Assembly: GCA_020746875.1 (NCBI GenBank)
Contig: JAGTJL010000014.1
Location: 1-64,000, forward strand
Direction: 5' to 3'
Length of the DNA: 64,000 nucleotides
Source of the DNA: Rhexocercosporidium sp. MPI-PUGE-AT-0058
Taxonomy: Eukaryota; Ascomycota; Leotiomycetes; Helotiales
Of the stretch, positions 11,327-20,385 are shown piece after piece (position 1 is the stretch's first letter; every line of letters starts with the position of its first letter). The notes beneath the pieces were generated by a model. The model ran no database searches. It saw only the letters and a list, made by a program, of their open reading frames with translations, and was not told the DNA's origin. The translations under genes were made by a program, and so were the position numbers.

Positions 11327-12183
11327 CTACTCCTCCTTGTCATCCCTAGATTCTAACGACTTATACAGTTCTTGTAGCAGCCATTCCTGCTCCGTAGTGA
11401 ATTTAGTCAGCTCACAGTAGTCTTTCATCGGGTCATCCACTGTAACGTCCTCATCCGACTGGACTAGATTCTCAGTATCGTCGCTCTTGGCTTCACTTTC
11501 GCCCTCTTCTTCCTCCTCTTCCTCAGTTTCATCCTTAATAGTTTCTTTATTGTTTTCTACTTCACTGTCCTCTTCCTCCCCGCTTTCACCCCCACTCTCA
11601 GCTTCACTGGCCTTCTCCTGCTTTTTCTTCGCTATATACACGCGTAACAAACGTCTGAAATAAGTAACATACCGGTCCAAGCTCTCTTCATTCTACAGCT
11701 GTACCATGGGCCGGTCTCAACCTTCTCGGTTGAGTTAGCCGTTCGCAGCCAGTACGGCGTATTATCGTGCAAGCTGCTCAACCCGTCTACTACCCTCTTG
11801 ATCATCAAACTGACAATTTCGCTAGCATGTTATATTTACTTGTCGTTTCGGTCAGGTAGCCTACTCGCATGAGCAATATGTCTAATATTACGACTTCCAA
11901 AGTACGGCTGCCATTGTACAAAGTTCCACCAACCCGTATTGTCGCTCTTTTCGGTCTTAGAATCTACAAATCTTTTCCAGTCCTGCTCGTCTACGTCGTT
12001 GAATTCCTGGAGCAACTGATTCCAGATCAGTACATCTTCATCCTCTTCCCCTGGCTCTACTTCTTCCTAGGGTTCCTGGTTGGCCACAATAAAATATCTC
12101 TGGGACCTGATCGTCCAGGCGAACGTGTAGAAACACTGGTGGCTGGTACGGTAACTGCCGGTCCAATAGGAACTGACTCCTGA
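11327..12183 (-). pseudogene. Decayed acidic gene, possibly of the fungal subtelomeric helicase-associated family
   Basis: Read on the minus strand from 12183. One frame gives RYFIVANQEP, a stop (CAG to TAG type), then EEVEPGEEDEDVLIWNQLL and QEFNDVDEQDWKRFVDSK, then GWWNFVQWQPYFGSRNIRHI. After a stop, DGLSSLHDNTPYWLRTANST is followed by a frame change and a TAG into LDRYVTYFRRLLRVYIAKKK. The segment ends in a Glu/Ser-rich acidic tail (11640-11330). The succession of Trp/Tyr-rich blocks then 'LDRYVTYFRRLL' recalls the N-terminal half of fungal telomere-linked helicase-type genes. That is memory only and no helicase motif is present here. Composition is more GC-rich than the flanks, so RIP damage is partial. 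The product would be truncated. Confidence 0.4.
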
Positions 12184-12760
12184 AGGGCCTGCCGGATTTC
12201 AGGAGGGATTTCCTAGCTCAGACGCGTATTCGTTCGGGAGAAACGCAGCAGTTGCCGTAAAAGGAGTTGATCTTCAGCCGAAAGAGTTTCAAATGTGACG
12301 ACACTTTCCATATAAGGGCAAAGGCGATGGGTTTGCGTTTCCGGAGTGCTTCAAGTCGTTTTGGGCAGGCTGATACTGCCAACGGTCCAAGTGTTCGGAA
12401 ATGCGGACCTTTGACGTAGCTAACGTTTGGAAGAAGCATGAGATTTGGCGTAGGGGAAGCAAGGCGTGGAATCCAAGAATATAACGCTCGAACTGGGAAT
12501 AATGAAGCTGTTGATACAGTAGGAATCGCGTGGTTTGGCTAATAGCTAGTGGTTGGACGAAAATCCGGAATGGTAAGCCGGAAGGCTTTGGTTTTGCGTA
12601 GAGCAGTGGTTGAGTAATTCAGTTAAGAATACTACTGGTTGAACTAGGCATTGCTACCAATTGTTATGGGGAGGTCCCGGTATGTATAAATATATTGTGA
12701 CGAAGATGGTTGCTTAAATAGAGGTAAGAGCACGTGAGTGGTCACGTGGCTGGCAAATTC
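12184..12760. other. Gene-poor, moderately GC-normal spacer
   Basis: It may contain the 5' continuation of the acidic pseudogene on the minus strand: an open frame at 12439-12218 begins with ATG but has no recognisable domain. The rest has no identifiable gene. Confidence 0.3.
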
Positions 12761-13000
12761 CTAGTAGCCTCGGATTGTCCCGTGACAATGAGGCTCCAAA
12801 TGGGTAATTGAGACTCCCTTTCTCTTCGAATTAATAGCTCGAATCCGAAATCCACAGTCCTCTGATTTGCACACTAATAGTACTCGTATTTGGTCAGATT
12901 TGACTGTTCTTGAAGTTTCGCCGTTGGCTGCAACACAGGTTTTAATAGCTTGCTTTGCAGAAGCAATATCAGGGAAAACGTCTCCAATTTGAAGAGTCAT
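12761..13000 (-). pseudogene. Truncated MULE (Mutator-like) transposase N-terminus
   Basis: From the ATG at 13000 the minus strand encodes 79 residues. They comprise QIGDVFPDIASAKQAI, then SDQIRVLLVCKSEDCGFRIR with a Cys pair, then SITHLEPHCHG. This is the layout of the N-terminal DNA-binding (MuDR/FAR1-like) domain of Mutator-like transposases, whose full length is normally several hundred residues. The catalytic MULE domain is missing: homology appears to end near 12775 and a stop follows at once. The open frame is undamaged, unlike the RIP-hit elements nearby, so this may be a deletion derivative that never amplified. A promoter-proximal repeat cluster lies upstream (13081-13240). Confidence 0.6.
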
Positions 13001-13080
13001 GATTAATAGTTAATATATTAAAGAAATATTGTGTGTGTGTGGGATAAATAGGGCTTATTATGCGCCTCTGCATTAGCCTT

Positions 13081-13240
13081 GAAAAGTATAGCATGGTGAG
13101 ATATATGGCAAATTGAAATTGGCGAATATCTCATATACCCTCGAAAAAAAAGTATAGCATAGTGAGATATTTATGTCGAAAAAGTATGGCATTTGAGATA
13201 TAAATCGACTTCTTTATGGCATTTGAGATATTTGCCGTAT
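13081..13240. repeat. Cluster of four short imperfect repeats upstream of the MULE fragment
   Basis: The motif AAAAGTATRGCATNNTGAGATAT occurs imperfectly near 13083, 13145, 13178 and 13206, with an inverted GAATATCTCATATA near 13122. Such subterminal repeats are typical transposase-binding sites. Their position just 5' of a MULE N-terminal frame fits a transposon end. No matching outer TIR was found. Confidence 0.6.
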
Positions 13241-13519
13241 AATTAATAGATACTCCTATTGGATCAAGATAATATCTTAATTTAAACTTGTATAGCCACT
13301 CAAGAGTCGTTTTATCAGTTCCATAGAGAAATACGAATTCCATAGTTGAATTCGCAAAACGTGTAGTTGACGAATTAGCCTATCTAATTAGTCAAGTTTG
13401 ATGAAATAGACGTCCAATCCATGAAAAGCTCGCATTGATAGTTACCATGAAACAGAAAGACTCTACGACAAGTAGACAAAATCCTAGCAGCTGCCTCAGG
13501 TCCGCCAGTACAGGCAACA

Positions 13520-13795
13520 TCAGACTCGCTTTCTTGAGCTTCTGTGACTGAATAGCAGCTCAGAAAGGTCTCTCACCTCAAGCCTGAATAGCCTAGCGTT
13601 CAGCCATACTTCTAGCTCATCTTCCTCGACGTTCTCATAGAGAGGTGCCATATTACGTGCTCTCTCATACTCATCTGGAGAGTGGGCTCTGTCACTGCTC
13701 CCCTCAGGCTCAAAATCTCCTTCTAAGGGGAGATATTTGTACTCGTCCCATAGAGATTCTAAGGCTTGCTTGTTGCACGGCGATTGATTGACCAA
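13520..13795 (-). CDS. Small acidic open frame, unrecognised
   Basis: The minus frame runs from a TTG at 13795 to a stop at 13520 (91 codons). It is acidic, with SLWDEYKYLPLEGDFEPEG and ENVEEDELEVWLNARLFRLE, and has normal base composition. No ATG lies upstream in frame: a TAA closes it near 13804. The true start would therefore be an internal Met or an upstream exon. The adjoining minus-strand sequence (13990-13800) has a TATATA and a pyrimidine-rich leader-like stretch, so a spliced or transposon-derived gene is possible. I do not recognise a family. Confidence 0.25.
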   Translation of the reverse strand: MVNQSPCNKQALESLWDEYKYLPLEGDFEPEGSSDRAHSPDEYERARNMAPLYENVEEDELEVWLNARLFRLEVRDLSELLFSHRSSRKRV

Positions 13796-14373
13796 GCTTT
13801 AGGTGTCAATTTTGGTAGGGAGAGAGAAGGTACCTTCACAAATAGAAGAAAGTAGATGAAAGCTAGGGCTCGGAGAAGAGAAATCTCGTGGGAGATTTGG
13901 AATAGGTCTGATTTTGTGCTCACACCTCGGCTGTGAGCCACTAGACCCTAGGACAGCTCCTAGGCCAGATTGAGAATAGCAGGGATCTCTGGCATGTATA
14001 TAACCTTCTGTCTCCTCCAGAACTTACCACTCTTCTCTCTTTAGTTTTAGATTTTTGAATAGACCCTGTCCTTTGGTCTCGGAAGCTTGCCGTCATCTCA
14101 GACATCGCCGCATCATGTATCAGATGTTGGCCCGAACCGTGCCCATACGAATCAGACGAAAGTCGGATATATACATCACCTCTCGCAATTCATCGAGTCG
14201 AATAAGTGGGAGTGGGGCTGTCAGCAAGATCATGGGGCACCGGAGCACCTGAAGATGACCGAGCTGCGGTAGCTTGGGCCGGTAATCACTAGCTGTAAAT
14301 GACCAGGTTAGAGGTTCGTTACATGACTATATACGACTGATAACTACGGTGCTGAATTGGTTATATTTTGTAT
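13796..14373. other. Intergenic, no gene recognised
   Basis: Normal-composition spacer. Overlapping short open frames on the plus strand (14055-14272) have no domain. The 3' flank of the protease gene occupies 14280-14373. Confidence 0.35.
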
Positions 14374-15984
14374 CTAGTACTGTACGGCAACCCAGTGCAA
14401 CATAACAGCCCAACCAATGCAGCCTTCTAGATATTCGATATTCCAGTCAAACCCCTCAGTTGAGACATCCGAAGAGAATGCTCTGAAGTTCACTTTCTGC
14501 TCGGTACTGAGGTCGAACTTCGAGATACCCAATAGGACGCTCGGCTTCCGGCCGAAGACACCCTTGTCGAAAACGATTCTCCCCTTCTCTTTAGGTACAT
14601 ATTTTTCCCATTTGCGAAAATCGCACGTATCAATGATGCCGCTCTGAATTTTGGATTTGCTGGCTGAATAAGCAATCCAAGAAACTCCGATATGTCTCAG
14701 ACGAGTCTTGTTCCAGGTACTGACATATAACGAGAATGCAGACTCTGTAGCCTCTTGCGGAATGGCTTTAATGCGCCAACTGCACGCTGGGAAAGGTATG
14801 CAGATTTCCTTCAGCCAGATGACAACCATTGGCTTTTCGTTAAATTTCCGGGGGAAAGTGACTTTTGTTTGGAAGTTCTCTGTAGCTCCGTGGCGGTCAC
14901 CAAAGGAAACCTCTCCGGCTTGGATGTCCCCATCTTGTACGTCGACGTCAAACCAGGTCATGTCAACAGGATTGGTGACGTCGAAGCAAGGATTTCGGTC
15001 TCTCACAAGGCAGGCGCCAGAGGGGGTTGCGTCCTCGACATGAAACCCGGCACACAGACATTGGGATTTCTCTATATGAAGTCCACAGATGCCAAGAGCG
15101 AGGTGTGGAGCCTGGTAGTGATAGGCTCCATACCGAAGGATCGCTGATTTAGCACTTTCAGGAATGGCGCAGGTATTACCAAGCCACATTGGATAGACTT
15201 TAGCGATGAAGTCTTTGTCTTTCTGTGAGAGAACCACGTTCTCTCCTTGACTTGAGCCATCAGTTGTCACAGTTTTTGGATACTGGTACATCATGATAGA
15301 GAGCTTGTCGGGTTCGGAAGATTCAATCTCCTCTGCGGAATGGCAGAAAAAGATATTCTTTTCTACTTGGTCGTTGGTCCAACTGTTCTCCTTCATAAAA
15401 TACTCGATTGCTTTATTTTTATCCCATGGGATGTTGGCGTCAGGTCGTTGATGCTCATGTACGCAGCCGAGAGCATGGCCGAATTCGTGTAGAACAACTC
15501 GTGCGAATTCATGGTCCGGTGTCCAGTCGTCTAGCCAGCCGAAGTTCATTGATGGTTGGTCCTTGAGTTCTGCCAGGACGCTCTCAGTCCCCACATAAGA
15601 CCAGGAGCCTTTTCCTTTTTCAAAGCTGATTCGAATCTCCGCGTCGCCTTCATCCACAAAGTCGAATCGTATGTTTGCATACTCCTCCCAGATCTTTGCG
15701 TATTTTCTCACTTTGTCCTTCACAAGTTCACTGATCTGGCCCTTATCATTGAACTTGACGCGTAGTTTGGTACCATGTTCCCAATAGAGCTCCTTCTTAC
15801 CAGCGAGACTTGAGGGTATCGGACGCGTCGGGATGCTTGTAGCATCGTAAACTGGCGTGTTGGAGCGTTTCCAGCCTGGAGAAGAGAGCAAGATCTGAGT
15901 ACAATAATGCAGATCAGCGGGCGCCATCGGCATGGCTTGATGCAAGATGCAAAGGTAGGGACTTTCTAAGCCATCCGTTAGCAT
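14374..15984 (-). CDS. Astacin-type zinc metalloprotease with C-terminal H-type-lectin-like domains
   Basis: A single-exon, 536-residue protein starting at the ATG at 15984. Residues 60-265 form an M12A-like catalytic domain. The zinc site HEFGHALGCVH at 166-176 follows HExxHxxGxxH, with the catalytic Glu at 167. The Met-turn is SIMMY at 229-233, whose Tyr is the usual fifth ligand. A Cys-rich linker follows (270-335). Residues 355-440 resemble an H-type lectin domain (VTFPRKFNEKPMVVIWL, then LYVSTWNKTRLRHIGVSWIA), and 466-536 resemble a second, shorter copy (GRIVFDKGVFGRKPSVLLGI). Such proteases cleave peptide bonds using zinc, and the lectin part would hold the enzyme on glycans. Extracellular action is likely, but no clear signal peptide is seen at this start, so an upstream exon or unconventional export is possible. 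There are no RIP stops, although damaged repeats begin about 1.2 kb upstream. Confidence 0.85.
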   Translation of the reverse strand: MLTDGLESPYLCILHQAMPMAPADLHYCTQILLSSPGWKRSNTPVYDATSIPTRPIPSSLAGKKELYWEHGTKLRVKFNDKGQISELVKDKVRKYAKIWEEYANIRFDFVDEGDAEIRISFEKGKGSWSYVGTESVLAELKDQPSMNFGWLDDWTPDHEFARVVLHEFGHALGCVHEHQRPDANIPWDKNKAIEYFMKENSWTNDQVEKNIFFCHSAEEIESSEPDKLSIMMYQYPKTVTTDGSSQGENVVLSQKDKDFIAKVYPMWLGNTCAIPESAKSAILRYGAYHYQAPHLALGICGLHIEKSQCLCAGFHVEDATPSGACLVRDRNPCFDVTNPVDMTWFDVDVQDGDIQAGEVSFGDRHGATENFQTKVTFPRKFNEKPMVVIWLKEICIPFPACSWRIKAIPQEATESAFSLYVSTWNKTRLRHIGVSWIAYSASKSKIQSGIIDTCDFRKWEKYVPKEKGRIVFDKGVFGRKPSVLLGISKFDLSTEQKVNFRAFSSDVSTEGFDWNIEYLEGCIGWAVMLHWVAVQY

Positions 15985-17400
15985 TTACTTCTACTGTATA
16001 ATAACTCGGCAGTTGTGTTCTCGGCGAGTCAAACTGACCACTAAGTGGTGAGGGGCAAGCCACTTGTGCTATAGATTTTACCGCCAATTGGTGGCCGGCT
16101 CACTACCCCCACAACTTCGTGGTCGGCTTCGACGACTATTCGTCATTGCAAGGTTGGATAGCTTACGTGGTCAAATGCACGCGGAGTTGACGCCGTGAAT
16201 ACAACGGTCTCGAAAAAGGATTGTTTGCATGGGGATGTTATCAGGTATCGGGTATCATCAGCATGTTGAATTTTTTGGTAGTCGTTGAGGTGTGTGGGTC
16301 ACGTGGTCGGTTACCTTGTACCCGTTACCTCAGCAAGCTCGGGCCATTTTGGGTCTAGCCTCATATGGATAGATGACTAATACGCCAACGTTGTTGGACC
16401 CGTGCGGAAATATTTCTCATGAACCTATAAGCATTTAAAATTCGTTTTCGTCTACGACTACGCACTATATAGTTATTAATTAGACTCATTCGATTCCTCT
16501 TAAGGTTCATCATCATCATCTCTCTCTCTCTCATCATCAATGGGAGGGGTTTACAATTGCCCCTCGACCTGTCGCGTCCACTAATCAATTGCACCTCGAC
16601 GTGGAACTAATCTCCACCAATTATGGAACAGCCCCCTTGAGCCGCAATGCTAATCTCCACTACCCCTGCCTTGAGAGGCTTAACTAATAACATTTTGGAC
16701 CTCAACTTACACAACACTCTTCATAAATAATACAACATGTTAAATTGAGTCCCAAACAAACGAACAGGACGCAACCGCGTTTCCTTAATACGGAGGGATA
16801 CATGTTTAATGCTAGTAATGTATACATTTCTTAGAGAACTTCCTTCTTAGTAAGTCTAGCTCATTAATCCCAATGACCTTAACATCGCGTTGCCTTGGAG
16901 AGGGCATTATTTATGTCCCTGACCATTCTGTCCTCTTTGTACGAAACACCAGTCCGTTATATTAATTGTTGAACTTAAATACCACTTACGCGTTAATAAG
17001 GACCACAAACTACTGCTAGAAATTTGGCAGCCCATTGTTAAGGATACTGAGGTCATTTGTCCTAGATTGAAGAATACCGTCGTGGAACTGGACATACTTA
17101 ATAATGACTCAGAGCCTCTCCCCTTTCTACTTGTTTTAAATGGTGCCCGAGGTGGAAGAGGGGATAGATTGTGAGGAAGAAGTGAAATAGAATTAGTAAG
17201 AAGACCATATAAAGGAGTTAGATAAAAGTACTCTTTGGCTTAAGTATTATATTAAGTGGCTTATAATATTTAAAGACAGGTTACTTAATATCCTGGTTAT
17301 TATTAAGAAGCCGCTTGTTTTTTCTTTTAAAAGTCGGCGTAATAGGCTAACTGTGGGAAGATGTGGGGGGATTTGGGTACGATAGGATGGATAATTTAAA
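15985..17400. other. Upstream region of the protease gene and AT-rising spacer
   Basis: The sequence from 15985 to about 16350 is the probable promoter of the minus-strand protease gene. A compound microsatellite (CAT)n(TC)n(ATC)n lies at 16507-16539. The minus-strand open frame over it (16361-16594) is low-complexity. From 17100 to 17400 the plus strand keeps broken coding-like sequence (for example DHIKELDKSTLWLKYYIK-like text around 17200) that I cannot assign. Confidence 0.35.
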
Positions 17401-17412
17401 AAAAAAAAAAAA
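17398..17412 (+). repeat. A15 homopolymer, possible retrotransposon 3' tail
   Basis: Fifteen A residues follow TACGATAGGATGGATAATTT. A GC-normal segment ending in an A-run at the border of the repeat block resembles the 3' end of a LINE or a processed insertion. No reverse transcriptase is recognisable upstream, so this is weak. Confidence 0.3.
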
Positions 17413-17628
17413 CTCTATACAATTATAATGTCGTTATAGCAGATGTTTAATAAGTGTTTGTTTACTTTAGACACAATAGAGACTTAAGTCGCTTATTAAA
17501 TCTATAGCATTAATGACAGCTACTATTTAAAAGAGTTTAAGTGATATTAATGACGAACTTTTAAAAATAAATACTTTCGTTCCTAAAGACAACTCATCTT
17601 TTACCTTTTTTATATATATAACTAATAG

Positions 17629-18056
17629 TGTAATACTTAAAACTATAAACTTAAAAGGGTAAGGGTTTTAAGAGAAATATATTAAAAGAGTATTGCTTTT
17701 AAAAGCATTTCCTTAAGAGACCTTAATACTTAAGATTTTATAAATTATATATTATATAACTGTTATTATCGGTAAATAATTAAAGGGCAGATAGGCCCTT
17801 AAATTACGCGACCTTCTTACGTAACGACCGCTAAGACCTGTGGACCGCTAGACGTCTAGCGGTCTTAGCGGTCCTATAAGTATAAGAGGTTTTATATAAG
17901 ACTGACACGTCTGCTACTAAATAAGAGCTTTATTTTTAATTAAAAATAATATCTTAATTATATTAATTATTATTTATTTTATTATACGTAATACATTTAC
18001 AAGCCCCCCCCCTCCCCCTCCCGTATTTACACCGAGTAAATACACGGACCGTGACA
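17629..18056 (+). repeat. Gypsy F-family LTR, plus orientation (solo-like)
   Basis: 428 bp from TGTAATACT to CGTGACA. It matches, in opposite orientation, the LTR at 27039-27475, including the GC-rich palindromic patch CTAGACGTCTAG (17847-17858) inside an otherwise AT-rich sequence. It is followed by WD40 sequence rather than by gypsy gag, so it has no attached internal region here. A C9 tract with CT-rich neighbours lies at 18004-18022. No 5-bp target duplication could be matched. Confidence 0.65.
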
Positions 18057-18358
18057 GACGCAGCGACTAAAATTATATAATAAATACTTAAAGGTTATTT
18101 TAATAAAGTAATTCCGTGGCTTTTTCTCCTGACAGCAAGTAAGTCGTATCGGGCTTTATAATAAAACGGTGCGGCTTTAGAATATAACGACTAGAATCTT
18201 ATAATATACACTCGAGGGTTATTTTAGCGGGGTCTACTTTATGGCCTTCTCCCCCGACGGCAAGCGGGTCGTATTGGGCTCTTATAATAAGACGGTGCGG
18301 CTCTGGGACGCAGCGATTAAAACCTTATAATATATACTCGAGGATTATTTTAATTAAG
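18057..18358 (+). pseudogene. WD40-repeat remnant (NWD/HET-like beta-propeller)
   Basis: At least two and a half repeats with an exact 126-bp (42-residue) period; for example ACGGTGCGGCT recurs at 18166 and 18292. The best-preserved repeat reads MAFSPDGKRVVLGSYNKTVRLWDAA, with shorter pieces before and after. Nearly identical tandem WD40 repeats of 42 residues are characteristic of fungal NACHT-WD40 (HET-E/NWD) proteins, in which the propeller senses ligands in nonself recognition. Gln codons have become TAA, and Gly-His at repeat ends has become Gly-Tyr or Asp-Tyr. RIP can act on such internal repeats. The NACHT and effector domains are not seen; the LTR at 17629-18056 abuts the 5' side. Confidence 0.7.
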
Positions 18359-20385
18359 TTAATATAAGGTTCAAATGATAGGGAATTATTATTCGAAACG
18401 TTCGGGGTATATTAATTATAATTTAAACTGATCTCTAGCTTTCCCAATCCTTTTTACTCCCCTCCGAAGTAAATAAATAAAGATATTAATACGTGATTTA
18501 TGCCAAGCCTGCAAACCTTCCGTAGAACTCCTAACCCTTCTTATATTAAATTCCACTCCTAATATTACCCTTTCTCTTAAAATCTTATTCATAAAATACG
18601 AGGTAATATAATAATAATATAATATAACTAACGTAAATTAAAATATATACAGACTTAAATCGGACTCGACTCCTTAAAACAAAAGTAATTTACTTATAAA
18701 ATAAATAATAATATTACGGACTTAAATCGGAATATAAACAAGTCTAAATTAATAGTAGTTTACGTAATTAAGCGGTATAGCGAGTTCTACCTTAAGTTAT
18801 TTACATTTTAGCCCCTAAATAAATTTAATCTTTAGTTAATATTATTATCTTTTCCTTTAATTTAACTTTATTATCCCCCCGTCTCTCCCCCGTTATATAA
18901 TATTATATTATATTAAATTATATATTCGACTTGCCTTCGTTATAACTTCAATTTACTGTCGCTGCGCTTGCTACTTTATTAATAGCGTAATAGATTACGT
19001 TTATACCTTTTTAAAAGCTAATAATATTAAATATAATTATTACAATAATTAAAGGTCCCGGTATATTGTCGTAAGTATTTTAATATCCTTTCGTTATTAA
19101 TAAATATTAAAGCATTTATATTAACTTTAATAGCTTTTTAAGGAGACATACGACTTTGCCTTCAAGCTATTTATAACTTAAAATAACTTCGCCGCCAGTA
19201 TTGCCTCGGCCGACGAAATTCAGGACTTAATTATTATAATAATAGCCGCGGTAAACCGATTTACTCGAGCCGCCCGGTCTACTAGCGATAACGCTTTATT
19301 TCTCTTCTGTCCCGCCCCCGTTACCCTTTGTCTTACCGCCGCTATTATTATTACTCTTGCCGCTGCTATTATTATTAATGCCTTCCTTTGCTAGCTTTTC
19401 GTTATATAAAATAAAATTAACGCTTTCCTTTAAGAGTTATTACGTTATATTTTTATTAATATTGATATGCTTTTATATTACTTTTATATTAATTTTAAAA
19501 AGCCTCTAAGGTAAGGTTAAAAAGGAAAAAGATAAAAATAAAAATAAAGAAAAAAATATAAAAGAGGATTTTCAGGCCCGCCGCTTCTTCTCTTTTAGCG
19601 AAGGCAGCCTCGAGCTGTAAATAACGCCTTCGGGCTTTTATTATATTACGGTTTATATTTTTAAGCTTCTTTTGTTTTGCCTCCGGCGCTTTTTAAGACT
19701 TAAATAAAGACTTTTATTTTTAATCCTTTTATTTTTATAACCTCCGTTATAATTTTAATTTCCTTTTTCTTAATATATTCTTTAAGTATTCTTATAACGT
19801 ATTTTTAATATATATAAAATAACTTATAAGCTGTCGCGCCCTAGCGCAGTCTACTGGTCATGTGTATACTCTCGTAAGTACTCACGTGTATATAAGCTTT
19901 TACTTATGAGTTAAGCTATGTCTCCTATAATAGAGAACTAGTAAAAAGAAGGTAGTAACGCTATTTTAGCGCGTCCTTTTAACTAAAATACCTTAAAAGA
20001 TTTAAAAAAGGTATTATACCCTTTTTTATTTATATTTCTATTACCGTAAGTGGCCTTATTAAAGCATTTTAACTCTTTTAGAAATCCCGTATCGCTAATA
20101 CTTAAAGAGTCCGATTTCGACGATTTCGATAATAATATTAATAACTTTTACGACTTATTTTATATAAGTAATAAAGTAAATTTACTTAATAAAGGTGGCG
20201 CGCCGTCTATTATATTACTTATTCTCGGAGCCTTTAAGGATTTTAAGAACCAGTCTAGTCTTATAAATACGCCTACAGAGGACTAATATATACTTAAGGA
20301 CCCCGAATCGGATCTGAATCTACGTAATATTATATTAAAAGTTAAGCCGACGTTTAAGCTTAAAGTTAAGCTTTTAAGACGCAAA
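18359..20385. other. AT-rich degraded sequence with GC patches
   Basis: No gene or clear element end is visible. A patch at 19190-19340 retains GC-rich coding-like sequence with alanine-rich frames on both strands. The 5' end and 5' LTR of copia E should lie in the right part, but no copy of its 3' LTR could be found. The open frame at 20050-20286 has no recognisable domain. Confidence 0.35.

Noticed and set aside
11869..12183. Hydrophobic plus-strand frame, apparent membrane protein
   Set aside because: It is antisense to the acidic minus-strand frame; Asp/Glu codons read backwards give Leu/Phe/Val. The minus strand has coherent conserved-looking blocks.
13081..13240. CRISPR-like array
   Set aside because: The repeats are few, imperfect and partly inverted with irregular spacing, in a eukaryotic genome next to a MULE fragment.
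20050..20286. Gene for a 78-residue protein
   Set aside because: It lies in RIP-degraded sequence 5' of copia E Gag, begins from a GTG-like start in AT-rich context and has no domain. It may belong to the element's leader.
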